A stretch of DNA of 64,000 nt from Sphingomonas sp. SUN019 (GTDB lineage: Bacteria; Pseudomonadota; Alphaproteobacteria; Sphingomonadales; Sphingomonadaceae): contig NZ_CP096971.1 in assembly GCF_024758705.1 (NCBI RefSeq), forward strand, positions 2,881,501 through 2,945,500, in the 5' to 3' direction. Position numbers and translations under genes: made by a program. The notes under the pieces are model-generated. The model made no database searches. It saw only the letters and a program-made list of their open reading frames with translations, and was not told where the DNA came from. Below, piece by piece: positions 18,162-28,555 of this stretch. The number at the start of each line of letters is the position of its first letter. Positions within the stretch are counted from its first letter, which is position 1.

Positions 18162-18687
18162 GATCGCCAGAACTCTCTTCGCGGACGCGTCGATCGAGAT
18201 AGTCCAGATCGATCTGCGGGTTAAGCCGAAACAGGATGCGCGCCTGCTCAAGCCGGTCCTTTGCGGTGCCCGACGCATATTGGCCCATGCGGTCGGCGAT
18301 CAGATCCTCGACCGAGATGATCGCGAAGGACGCGCCGGGGTCGACATTTTCGATCAGGAGGATGCGGTCCTGCGGGATGTTGCCGTCCATCGGCACGCGG
18401 GCGACGATCTCGAAACCCAGCTTCAGTTCGGGATGGACCCAGCCGAGCGTGGTGTGGCCGGGACCGATCGGGCGGATGAAACCGAGGCGCTCCATTTCCT
18501 CTTCAAGCTCGGGCTCCGCGGGGGAACACATATCGAAGTCGCCGGTGCTGACTGCGCTGCCCGAATAATATTCCGCCGCCGCGCCGCCGACGAGGATCGG
18601 CCGCGGCAGACCGCGCGCCTTCATCGCCTCGCTGAGGCGGGCGAAGAGGCGGAGGGCGGCTTCGAATTCTGGTCTGTATCCGGGCAT
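18136..18687 (-). CDS. Nucleotidyltransferase-fold protein (AbiEii/DUF6036-like)
   Basis: 183 aa from the ATG at 18685-18687. Helices 1-28 precede ILVGGAAAEYYSGS, with the GG pair at residues 34-35, then STGDFDMC, giving the Dx(D) metal pair at Asp50 and Asp52. This is the minimal nucleotidyltransferase signature hGG...DhD. Later parts (IISVEDLIADRMGQY, LEQARILFRL) match the helical tail of the AbiEii/DUF6036 group, several of which are toxins or antitoxins that nucleotidylate RNA or proteins. It heads a minus-strand unit with the 65-aa gene (26-base overlap) and probably the HEPN-like gene. The frame extends upstream, but that part is antisense of uvrA and repeat DNA. Confidence 0.8.
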   Translation of the reverse strand: MPGYRPEFEAALRLFARLSEAMKARGLPRPILVGGAAAEYYSGSAVSTGDFDMCSPAEPELEEEMERLGFIRPIGPGHTTLGWVHPELKLGFEIVARVPMDGNIPQDRILLIENVDPGASFAIISVEDLIADRMGQYASGTAKDRLEQARILFRLNPQIDLDYLDRRVREESSGDHGIEDVRD

Positions 18688-18697
18688 TGATTTCACG

Positions 18698-18774
18698 CTC
18701 CCGCCACCGCCTTCGGCGGCCCCTCCACCATTCGCTGAAGTAGCGAATGGTCCCCCTCCCCGTGCCGGGGAGGA
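18698..18774. repeat. Extragenic palindromic element, family F (single copy seen)
   Basis: Imperfect palindrome made of nested hairpins: CACCGCCTTCGGCGG, then CCATTCGCTGAAGTAGCGAATGG, flanked by CCCCTCC-type and GGGGAGGA arms. It sits between the uvrA stop (18777) and the start of the nucleotidyltransferase-like gene, both minus strand. It lacks a U tract, so it is more likely an mRNA-stabilising or REP-type element than a terminator. Confidence 0.7.
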
Positions 18775-18776
18775 AT

Positions 18777-21677
<2,901 letters not shown>

Positions 21678-21794
21678 GGGAAGGAGTGTTCCATATTTGT
21701 TCTTGATCCGCAAGCGGGAGCACGGCACGATGCCGACAGATGGGGTCAGGCGCGCGACCGGGCAAGCGGGGTTGCGTGGCGAGCGGGGATCGGC

Positions 21795-22952
21795 ATGGTG
21801 ACGATGATGGACGAACGACCTGTCTTTTACGAGTTTTTCGCCGGCGGCGGGATGGCGCGCGCCGGGTTAGGCGCGGGCTGGGACTGCTTGTTCGCAAACG
21901 ATTTCGATCCGAAGAAGGGCGCGGCTTACGCAGAAAACTGGGGCGATGCGGCGTTGCACGTCGGCGACGTCGGCGCGGTGACGACGGCGCAATTGCCGGA
22001 GCGGGCCGATCTCGTCTGGGCTTCGTTTCCGTGCCAGGACTTGTCGTTGGCGGGTGCGGGCGCTGGGCTGAGCGGTGGTCGGTCGGGTGCGTTCTGGCCG
22101 TTCTGGCGGTTGATCGAGGGTTTGCGCGCTGAGGGTCGCAAACCGCGGACGATCGTGCTGGAGAACGTGTGTGGGCTGCTGACGTCGAACGACGGCGCGG
22201 ACTTTGCGGCGCTGTGCGCGACGGTCGCGAAGGCGGGATATTGGATCGGCGCGATGGTGGTCGATGCGCAACTGTTCCTGCCGCAATCGCGCCCGCGCCT
22301 GTTCGTCGTCGCGATCGACGATTCGCTGCCGGTGCCGGGCCATATCCAGAGTCCGTGGGCGCTCGATCGCTGGCATCCCGCGCGCCTCCGCGCGGCGCAG
22401 GCCGCCTTGCCCGAACAATTGCGGTCGATGTGGCTATGGTTTGCGCCGCCCCAACCGCCAAAGCGAAATGCGCGGCTGATCGATCTGATCGAAGACGAAC
22501 CGCACGACGTGGCGTGGCGCAGCGACGCGGAAACCGCAAAGATTCTGGCGATGATGACCCCGGTCAATCGCGCCAAGATCGATCTGGTCGCGGCGAACGG
22601 CGGCAAAAGCGTCGGCGCGGTCTACAAACGCACGCGGATCGAGCAGGGTCGCAAGATGCAGCGCGCAGAAGTGCGTTTCGACCTCGCAGGATGCCTGCGG
22701 ACGCCCGGCGGCGGATCGAGCCGGCAGACGATTGTCGCGGTCGAGGATGGGCGGGTCCGGACCCGGCTGATCTCGGCGCGCGAGACCGCGCGATTGATGG
22801 GGCTGCCCGAGGAATATCGGCTGCCGCTGCGATACAACGATGCCTATCACCTGACCGGGGACGGCGTGGCGGTGCCCGTGGTGCGGCATATCGCGGAGAC
22901 GATATTGGAGCCGGTGTTGCACCAGCGTGAGGTTCGTATTGTCGCGGCGTAA
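21795..22952 (+). CDS. DNA (cytosine-5) methyltransferase of a type II restriction-modification locus
   Basis: 385 aa. C5-methyltransferase motifs appear in order: I ([16 protein letters not shown], residues 11-26), IV with catalytic Cys80 in [12 protein letters not shown] (VLENVCG), VIII (QSRPRLFVV), the variable target-recognition region (about 215-290), IX ([15 protein letters not shown]) and X ([14 protein letters not shown]). The product methylates a cytosine in a short recognition site that cannot be read from sequence. The start ATG at 21795 is 117 bases from uvrA, which runs the other way; in-frame ATGs at 21804 and 21807 are alternatives. It overlaps the nuclease gene by 26 bases and is followed by vsr. 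Confidence 0.95.
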   Translation: MVTMMDERPVFYEFFAGGGMARAGLGAGWDCLFANDFDPKKGAAYAENWGDAALHVGDVGAVTTAQLPERADLVWASFPCQDLSLAGAGAGLSGGRSGAFWPFWRLIEGLRAEGRKPRTIVLENVCGLLTSNDGADFAALCATVAKAGYWIGAMVVDAQLFLPQSRPRLFVVAIDDSLPVPGHIQSPWALDRWHPARLRAAQAALPEQLRSMWLWFAPPQPPKRNARLIDLIEDEPHDVAWRSDAETAKILAMMTPVNRAKIDLVAANGGKSVGAVYKRTRIEQGRKMQRAEVRFDLAGCLRTPGGGSSRQTIVAVEDGRVRTRLISARETARLMGLPEEYRLPLRYNDAYHLTGDGVAVPVVRHIAETILEPVLHQREVRIVAA

Positions 22953-23730
22953 CGATGAAGGCCCCGTTGCCGACCTCGCCACCAAGAGTCCGCCGAGCGA
23001 AACGGTTGAACTGAGGCGCGGGCTGCAACAGTTCGTTTCCCAATCGCTGTCGAGCTTTCACACTGACGCACCGCAGACTCGAAAGGGAGCGTCGATAACG
23101 GTCGGTGCGGTGAAGTGGGGCGTCTACGCATTCTTCGATTATGACGGCGAACCGATCTACGTGGGCCAAACGCGCGAAAGCCTGGGACAACGGATCGCCC
23201 GGCACCTGACCAACCAGCGCACCGATGCGGTGGCGATGGCGGTGCTAGATCCGTTCGAGGTTCGATCGATCGCTGTATGGCCGCTGCCGCAATATCAAGA
23301 GGTGGGCGGCAAGACTGCTGGCGCGGTCGAAGCGGCGAAGCATCTCGACGCGTTGGAGCGCACCATCTTCCTGAAGCTCGTCGCCGAAAGCAAGTTCGGC
23401 AAAATTCTCAATGAGAAGGATCCGCCAGACGTCCCGGTCTGCGAGACGCCGCCCAGCATCAGGGGCGATATCGTAAGCGAGGACGTCCGGCGCATCCGGC
23501 AACATCCGGATTTGCGGATCGCGCGACGCGCGCAGACGATCGCACGGCTCTCGCAGATCATCGCCGGTCGCGACGTTCAGGCCGGCCTGCGTCGCGCGCT
23601 GGCGACGCAGGCGGATAGACTGGCGTGGCTCGCCAACAAGCGCTTCGCCGCGCTTGGGGGCGAAGCGGCGGTCGAAGAACGCGAGACGGACGAACCGGAC
23701 GATGAAGGCGATCACGGCGAAACGACCTGA
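22927..23730 (+). CDS. GIY-YIG nuclease, probable restriction endonuclease
   Basis: 267 aa from a GTG inside the methyltransferase gene. Residues 62-150 form a GIY-YIG-type core: GVYAFF (65-70), EPIYVGQT (75-82), Arg89 and His93 in QRIARH, and a candidate catalytic Glu144 in LDALERTIF. Restriction enzymes of this fold (Eco29kI, Cfr42I, Hpy188I) also pair with methyltransferases and cut double-stranded DNA with one divalent metal. The C-terminal third is helical and charged. Assignment as the cognate restriction enzyme rests on fold plus position between methyltransferase and vsr; its cut site is not predictable. The canonical letters G-I-Y/Y-I-G are degenerate. Confidence 0.82.
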   Translation: MRFVLSRRNDEGPVADLATKSPPSETVELRRGLQQFVSQSLSSFHTDAPQTRKGASITVGAVKWGVYAFFDYDGEPIYVGQTRESLGQRIARHLTNQRTDAVAMAVLDPFEVRSIAVWPLPQYQEVGGKTAGAVEAAKHLDALERTIFLKLVAESKFGKILNEKDPPDVPVCETPPSIRGDIVSEDVRRIRQHPDLRIARRAQTIARLSQIIAGRDVQAGLRRALATQADRLAWLANKRFAALGGEAAVEERETDEPDDEGDHGETT

Positions 23731-24130
23731 AGCCGAAAAGCCCCTGACCCGATCGGAGACGATGGCGCGGGTCAGGTCGCGCGATACGTCGCCGGAACGG
23801 GCGGTTCGCCGTATCCTGACCGACCTCGGCTATCGTTATCGCCTGCACCGGGCCGATCTGCCGGGCACGCCGGACATCGCCTTTATCGGTCGGCGCAAGG
23901 CGCTCTTCGTACATGGATGCTTCTGGCACGGCCATAATTGCGCGCGGGGAAGTCGTGCGCCGAAGACCAACCCTGAATATTGGCGCACGAAGATCGCTCG
24001 CAACCGCGCGCGCGACCTGGATGTAGCGGCCGCGCTGGACCGCCTTGGCTGGTCCGCCATGACGGTGTGGGAATGCGAATTGCGCGATGTTGCGGCCGTA
24101 TCGATGCGGTTGGCGCTTTGGCTGCGATGA
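23702..24130 (+). CDS. vsr: Very short patch repair endonuclease Vsr
   Basis: 142 aa from the ATG inside the end of the nuclease gene (29-base overlap). All Vsr landmarks are present: MARVRSRDTSPERAVR, LPGTPDIAF with the catalytic Asp, VHGCFWHGHNC (His and Cys metal-site residues) and KTNPEYWRTKIARNRARD. Vsr nicks 5' of the T in T:G mismatches formed when 5-methylcytosine deaminates, starting repair back to C:G. It therefore protects the methylation sites of the neighbouring methyltransferase and supports that enzyme being a true 5mC maker. The three genes form one operon. Confidence 0.96.
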   Translation: MKAITAKRPEAEKPLTRSETMARVRSRDTSPERAVRRILTDLGYRYRLHRADLPGTPDIAFIGRRKALFVHGCFWHGHNCARGSRAPKTNPEYWRTKIARNRARDLDVAAALDRLGWSAMTVWECELRDVAAVSMRLALWLR

Positions 24131-24215
24131 TCGCGGCAACGCTTTTCGAACGACCGGGCCTAGCGAAACGCCGGGCGGTGTATTATATCTGCGATACACA
24201 CGATAGAGGCTGACG

Positions 24216-24707
24216 ATGGGCAAGAAGAAGGACGCGAAGAAGGCGGCGCGCAAGGCGGCGGAGGCTGCTGCTGCGGCCTATGCCGCGCGGATGGCGGCGG
24301 AGGCTTCGGCAGGCGGGTCGGCGGGACGCGGCGCGCCGGGGTTCGAGGTGCCGGACGAGTTGCGCCGCATGGGCGAGGCGTTGATCGCGAAGGCGAATTC
24401 GCCGCAGGGGCGCGAGATGATCGCGTCCGGGCTGGCGCTGGCGGCGACCGCGGCGGCGGCGAGTGCGGGGCGGCAACGGCGGCAGTCGCCGCACGCGGGC
24501 GAAGAGCGCGCTGTTCCGCCGGCCCCTCCCGTTCCGCCGACACCTCCCGTTCCTCCGGCGCCGCCCGTTCCGCCCGTGCCCCCGGTCCCGCCACAGCCTG
24601 GCGTCGGCGGGACGCAAGCGATCGATCCGCAGGCGGTCGCCGATGCGATCGGCGATGCGGCGGGCGCGCTGCTGACGCGGCTGTTCGCCAATAGACGACC
24701 CGGTTGA
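24216..24707 (+). CDS. Ala/Lys-rich protein with PVPP-repeat linker
   Basis: 163 aa. The N-terminus is histone-like in composition (KKKDAKKAARKAAEAAAAA), then a conserved-looking helix (DELRRMGEALIAKANSPQG, REMIASGLALAA), a Pro-rich linker of about eight PPxPPVPP units (residues about 103-130) and a C-terminal helix (VADAIGDAAGALLTRLF). No signal peptide. I do not recognise a family; the basic N-terminus could bind DNA or membranes, but nothing proves it. An inverted repeat (GTGTAT ... ATACAC, 24178-24199, 10-nt spacer) overlaps an AT-rich stretch upstream and could be an operator. Low complexity lowers certainty. Confidence 0.65.
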   Translation: MGKKKDAKKAARKAAEAAAAAYAARMAAEASAGGSAGRGAPGFEVPDELRRMGEALIAKANSPQGREMIASGLALAATAAAASAGRQRRQSPHAGEERAVPPAPPVPPTPPVPPAPPVPPVPPVPPQPGVGGTQAIDPQAVADAIGDAAGALLTRLFANRRPG

Positions 24708-24855
24708 TTCGATCCGATCCGGTCTGATCTTACCCATTATGGATAATGATTACGTAAAATCGATCGTATCACGTTAGGAAACGATGTAATAATAAGGAAT
24801 TATCGGGCGCGCGCAGCACGTTCGGTGGGGTTGGCAACCGGGAAGGGGGATTCCG

Positions 24856-25956
24856 GTGAGGCGGCATCATGGCCTGGCGGACAAGTTGCTGGCGGCTGCG
24901 ATCGAGCCCGATCGGTGGCTGGGCGTGCTGTCCGACGTGGCGGCGGCGTGCCGGTCCGATCATGCGCAGATCATCGGGTTCGGGCCGGATTACGATGTCG
25001 CGTTCAACTTCGTCAGCGGGATCGATGCGGGCGCGCTGCGCCGGTTCGACGCGATCGATCACGGATCGCCATTGATCAACTACCGCGTCGCCGCCAGCGT
25101 GGCGGCCGGCCCGCACGCGGTGCTGCACGAGGCGCATTACGCCGCGGCGCGGAGCGGGCTGGTCAATGACGCCTATCTCGATCTGACGCGTGATGTGGAT
25201 ATCCCGCACGGCTGCCAGACAAATTTGCGGCGCGACGAGCACAATCTGCTGGGCTTCGCGCTGTTGCGGTCGGCGCGGTCCGGGCCGACCACGGCGGCGG
25301 TGCGCGCCGATTTCGCCGAACTGCGCGATTATGCGGTCGCCGCAGCGGCGCTGCAGGTGGCGTTGGAGCGGCAGGGGCACCATCTGATCGCGGGCAGTTT
25401 CGACGCGATGGGAACTGCGTGTTTCGTGCTCGACGCCGACCTGAGGGTGCGCGCGCGGACAGTCAGCGCAGAAGGGTTGCTGCGCGCCGGGGTGGTGAGA
25501 CTGGCGGACGGGCGCGTCGCCTTGCCCATCGCGGAGGATCAGCGGCGGCTGTCGGCGGCGATGAATGCGGTCGCATCGGGCCGCGCGCTGGCTGGGCATG
25601 TCGTCGTGCCGGACGAGGTCGAGGGCGGGACCGGCGGGGTGATGACGCTGAAGCTCCACTGCCTGCCCGCGCGCGACTGGAGCATGGGGTTCGCGCCCGC
25701 TGCAATCCTGGTGGTGAAACGCTCGCTTTATCCCGGCCCGATCGATGCGAGCGTGCTGCGCGACACGTACCGTCTGACTGCGGCGGAGGCGGCGATCGCG
25801 CTGGCGCTGCTGATGGGGCAGCCGCGCGCGCAAATCTGCGCCGCGCGCGGCATCACGCGCGAAACGCTGCGCACGCACCTGCGCACGCTGTTCGCGAAGC
25901 TGGGGGTCAATCGCGAGGCGGATGCGATCCACCTGCTCCACGCGGTGCTGGGGTAG
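24856..25956 (+). CDS. LuxR-type HTH transcriptional regulator
   Basis: 366 aa. The C-terminal 65 residues are a LuxR/GerE HTH: LTAAEAAIALALLMGQ, then ARGITRETLRTHLRTLFAKLGV, with the usual recognition helix. The N-terminal 280 residues are Ala-rich, possibly PAS-like, with no named sensor domain. The start is a GTG with AAGGGGG upstream. The 148 bases before it are AT-rich and contain the palindrome TTACGTAA at 24750-24757. No luxI or kinase gene adjoins, so it is either a stand-alone regulator or responds to a small molecule. The SDR gene follows after 56 bases, but co-transcription is uncertain. Confidence 0.85.
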   Translation: MRRHHGLADKLLAAAIEPDRWLGVLSDVAAACRSDHAQIIGFGPDYDVAFNFVSGIDAGALRRFDAIDHGSPLINYRVAASVAAGPHAVLHEAHYAAARSGLVNDAYLDLTRDVDIPHGCQTNLRRDEHNLLGFALLRSARSGPTTAAVRADFAELRDYAVAAAALQVALERQGHHLIAGSFDAMGTACFVLDADLRVRARTVSAEGLLRAGVVRLADGRVALPIAEDQRRLSAAMNAVASGRALAGHVVVPDEVEGGTGGVMTLKLHCLPARDWSMGFAPAAILVVKRSLYPGPIDASVLRDTYRLTAAEAAIALALLMGQPRAQICAARGITRETLRTHLRTLFAKLGVNREADAIHLLHAVLG

Positions 25957-26012
25957 AGCGGGCTTGCCTTGCCCACCATAAATAATGTTATGGTGATGCC
26001 GAGGAGAGGTGC

Positions 26013-26786
26013 GTGGCGGGATTTTCGTTCGATCTGAGCGGGCGTGTTGCGTTGGTGACGGGCGCGTCGTCGGGGATCGGGCGGCGGTTCGCGCTGCAAC
26101 TGGCGGCGAGCGGGGCGAAGGTGGTGATCGCGGCGCGGCGAACCGCCTTGCTGGAGGAACTGCGCGCCGCGATCGAGGCGGCGGGCGGCGAAGCGCTGGC
26201 GGTGGCGATGGACGTGGCGGACGAGGCGTCGACGATCGCGGCGTATGATGCGGCGGAGGCCGCGTTCGGGACGGTCGATACCGTGGTCGCCAATGCCGGG
26301 ATCGCGCACGGCGCGAGTTCGCTCGGCATGAAAATGGAGGCGTTCGACCAGACGGTCGCGGTGAACCTGCGCGGCGTGTTCCTGACCGCGCGCGAAGGGG
26401 CGAAACGGATGATCGCCGCGGGATCAACCGAAACGGGGCGGGGGCGGATCGTGCTGATCTCCTCGATCACCGCGCATCACGTCTCACCGCACACCGGCGC
26501 CTATGCCGCGACCAAGGCCGGGGTGATGCAGATGGGCCGCAGCTTCGCCAAGGACTGGGCGCTGCGCGGCGTGAACGTCAACGTCCTTTGCCCGGGCTAT
26601 ATCCTGACCGACATCAACGCCGATCTGTGGGAGCACGCCGAGGGCAAGAAGCTGCTCGCCCGCTTCGCCCGCCCGCGGATCATGAGCGCCGGCGCGCTCG
26701 ATCCGATGCTGCTGTATCTGTGTTCGGACGCCAGCGCCGAGGTGACGGGGTCGGTGATGACGATCGACGACGGACAGACGTTGTGA
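26013..26786 (+). CDS. SDR family oxidoreductase
   Basis: 257 aa classical short-chain dehydrogenase/reductase. The cofactor motif is TGASSGIG (about 17-24), NAG motif in VVANAGIAHG, catalytic Ser in LISSITAH, and YAATKAG gives the catalytic Tyr-x3-Lys. A Rossmann fold using NAD(P)H reduces or oxidises a carbonyl or alcohol; the substrate is unknown, but the next gene is an enoyl-CoA hydratase, suggesting an acyl-CoA or hydroxyacyl substrate (inference). The GTG start has a GAGGAGAGG ribosome site. Confidence 0.92.
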   Translation: MAGFSFDLSGRVALVTGASSGIGRRFALQLAASGAKVVIAARRTALLEELRAAIEAAGGEALAVAMDVADEASTIAAYDAAEAAFGTVDTVVANAGIAHGASSLGMKMEAFDQTVAVNLRGVFLTAREGAKRMIAAGSTETGRGRIVLISSITAHHVSPHTGAYAATKAGVMQMGRSFAKDWALRGVNVNVLCPGYILTDINADLWEHAEGKKLLARFARPRIMSAGALDPMLLYLCSDASAEVTGSVMTIDDGQTL

Positions 26787-26792
26787 ATTGTC

Positions 26793-26874
26793 GCGGTGCC
26801 AGCCCGCTCCCCCTTCCGGCCACCCATTCAGGATATTCTGTGGGCGGCCGGGAGGGGGAGCGGGCTGGTACCGC
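26793..26874. repeat. Extragenic palindrome, family A copy 1
   Basis: 82-bp near-perfect inverted repeat: arms GCGGTGCCAGCCCGCTCCC and its complement, a second inner stem (GGCCACCC / GGGCGGCC), and core ATTCAGGATATTCTGTGGG. The same core occurs at 50932-51015; a related one at 45954-46040. It lies between the SDR and enoyl-CoA hydratase genes in the same direction, so it would be in the mRNA. A frame through it adds residues to the hydratase, but the ribosome site favours the later TTG. Confidence 0.9.
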
Positions 26875-26913
26875 TCCATGCGCGTGAGCGCATCAAACAA
26901 CAGGAGAACCGGT

Positions 26914-27804
26914 TTGGCTTACGAACAGATCCGCTACGACATCGCCGACGGGATCGCGACGATCACGCTGCACCGGCCCGAGAAGTTGAACGCCTTCACG
27001 GGGCAGATGATGGCGGAGATGATCGACGCGTTCGATCAGGTCGACGCCGATGACGCCGTGCGCTGTGTAATTGTGACGGGCGAGGGGCGCGCCTTCTGTG
27101 CCGGGGCGGATTTGTCGGGCGGGGGGAAAACGTTCGACTATGAAGGGCGCGGCGCGGATTCGCCGGTCGGGCCGGATGGCGAATTGCGCTATGGCAGCGA
27201 AAGCGCCCGCGATGGGGGCGGGCGGCTGACGCTGCGCATCTTCGAATGCCTGAAGCCGGTGATCGCGGCGATCAACGGTCCCGCGGTCGGGATCGGGAGC
27301 ACGATGACGCTGGCGATGGACATCCGGCTGGCGAGCGACACCGCGCGCTTCGGCTTCGTGTTCGCGCGGCGCGGGATCGTACCCGAGGCGGGATCGTCGT
27401 TCTTCCTGCCGCGCATCGTCGGCATCAGCCAGGCGCTGGAATGGTGCTATTCGGGGCGCGTGTTCCCCGCCGACGAGGCGCTGGCGGGGGGCCTGGTGAA
27501 GGAGGTGGTGCCGGGCGACCGGCTGAAGGCCCGCGCGCACGAAATCGCGCGCGAGATCGCCGACAATACCGCCCCCGTCTCGGTCGCGCTGATCCGGCAG
27601 ATGCTGTGGCGCGGCCTCGGGATGCAGCACCCGATGGACGCGCACAAGGTGGACAGCCGCGGCATATTATCGCGCGGGCGGTCGGGCGACGCAAAGGAGG
27701 GGGTGACCTCGTTTCTGGAGAAGCGGACGCCGGTCTATCCGGACAAGGTGTCGAGCGGAATGCCGGATTATTTTCCGTGGTGGGAAGAGCAGCGGTATAG
27801 CTGA
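26914..27804 (+). CDS. Enoyl-CoA hydratase/isomerase (crotonase) family protein
   Basis: 296 aa from a TTG (MAYEQIRYDIADGIATITLHRPEKLNAF) preceded by CAGGAG. Crotonase features are present: the oxyanion-hole segments GRAFCAGADLSG (about 62-73) and INGPAVGIGSTMTLAMDIRLAS (about 120-141) and a C-terminal helical trimerisation region. It acts on CoA thioesters, most likely hydrating an enoyl-CoA in fatty-acid or related degradation. The start chosen avoids translating the upstream palindrome; earlier in-frame starts exist. rpiA begins three bases after its stop. Confidence 0.92.
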   Translation: MAYEQIRYDIADGIATITLHRPEKLNAFTGQMMAEMIDAFDQVDADDAVRCVIVTGEGRAFCAGADLSGGGKTFDYEGRGADSPVGPDGELRYGSESARDGGGRLTLRIFECLKPVIAAINGPAVGIGSTMTLAMDIRLASDTARFGFVFARRGIVPEAGSSFFLPRIVGISQALEWCYSGRVFPADEALAGGLVKEVVPGDRLKARAHEIAREIADNTAPVSVALIRQMLWRGLGMQHPMDAHKVDSRGILSRGRSGDAKEGVTSFLEKRTPVYPDKVSSGMPDYFPWWEEQRYS

Positions 27805-27807
27805 GGT

Positions 27808-28479
27808 ATGATCGACGACGACAAACGCCTCGCCGCGGAGGCTGCGGTGGCCGAGGTGAGCGACGGGATGCTGGTCGGGCTCGGCACCGGGTCGACCGCG
27901 GCGTACGCGATCGCGGCGCTGGGGCGGCGGGTCTCCGAAGGACTAGGCATCACCGCGGTCGCCACCAGTATTGCGACCGAGGCGGCGGCGCGGGCGGCGG
28001 GGATCGACGTCGTCGACTTCGCGCGCGTGGCCGCGATCGACCTGGCGATCGACGGGGCGGACGAGATCGACGCGCGACTCTTCGCGATCAAGGGGGCGGG
28101 CGGGGCGATGCTGCGCGAGAAGGCGGTGGCGAGCGCGGCGCGGAGGATGGTGGTGATCGCAGATGGATCGAAGCACGTCGCGGCGATCGGCCGCGCGGCG
28201 GTGCCGGTCGAGGTCTTGCCGTTCGCGCTCAGCTTCGTTGTCGCGGCGCTGGAACGGCTTGGTGCGATCGTGATCGTCCGCGATGGCCTGACCGACAACA
28301 GTAATCTGATCGCCGATTGCCGTTTCCCCACGCTCGACGATCCCCGAACCCTCGCCGCGCAAATCGACGCAATCCCCGGCGCGCTCGGGCACGGGCTGTT
28401 CCTCGACGAGATCGACGCGGCGTACATCGCCCATGATGGTGTCGTTACGCGGGTGGAACGCGCCGGTGCGAGCGGCTAA
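27808..28479 (+). CDS. rpiA: Ribose-5-phosphate isomerase A
   Basis: 223 aa. Conserved elements: GLGTGSTAAYAI (phosphate loop), IDGADEIDA with the catalytic acid, KGAGGAMLREK and ADGSKH. It interconverts ribose 5-phosphate and ribulose 5-phosphate. It is the first gene of a pentose-phosphate block (rpiA-tkt-tal-gnd) and is linked to the hydratase gene by only three bases. A 76-base gap precedes tkt. Confidence 0.96.
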   Translation: MIDDDKRLAAEAAVAEVSDGMLVGLGTGSTAAYAIAALGRRVSEGLGITAVATSIATEAAARAAGIDVVDFARVAAIDLAIDGADEIDARLFAIKGAGGAMLREKAVASAARRMVVIADGSKHVAAIGRAAVPVEVLPFALSFVVAALERLGAIVIVRDGLTDNSNLIADCRFPTLDDPRTLAAQIDAIPGALGHGLFLDEIDAAYIAHDGVVTRVERAGASG

Positions 28480-28555
28480 AGCGGCGGCGACTCTTATAAA
28501 AGGGCAACGCATCGGGCGGACGTTCGTTCGACCGATGAGCCGAGCGAGGATTTTC

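Noticed and set aside
24769..26427. 552-codon minus-strand open frame across the LuxR regulator and SDR genes
   Set aside because: Both plus-strand genes have domains and ribosome sites; this frame shows only Arg/Pro/His-rich shadow sequence.
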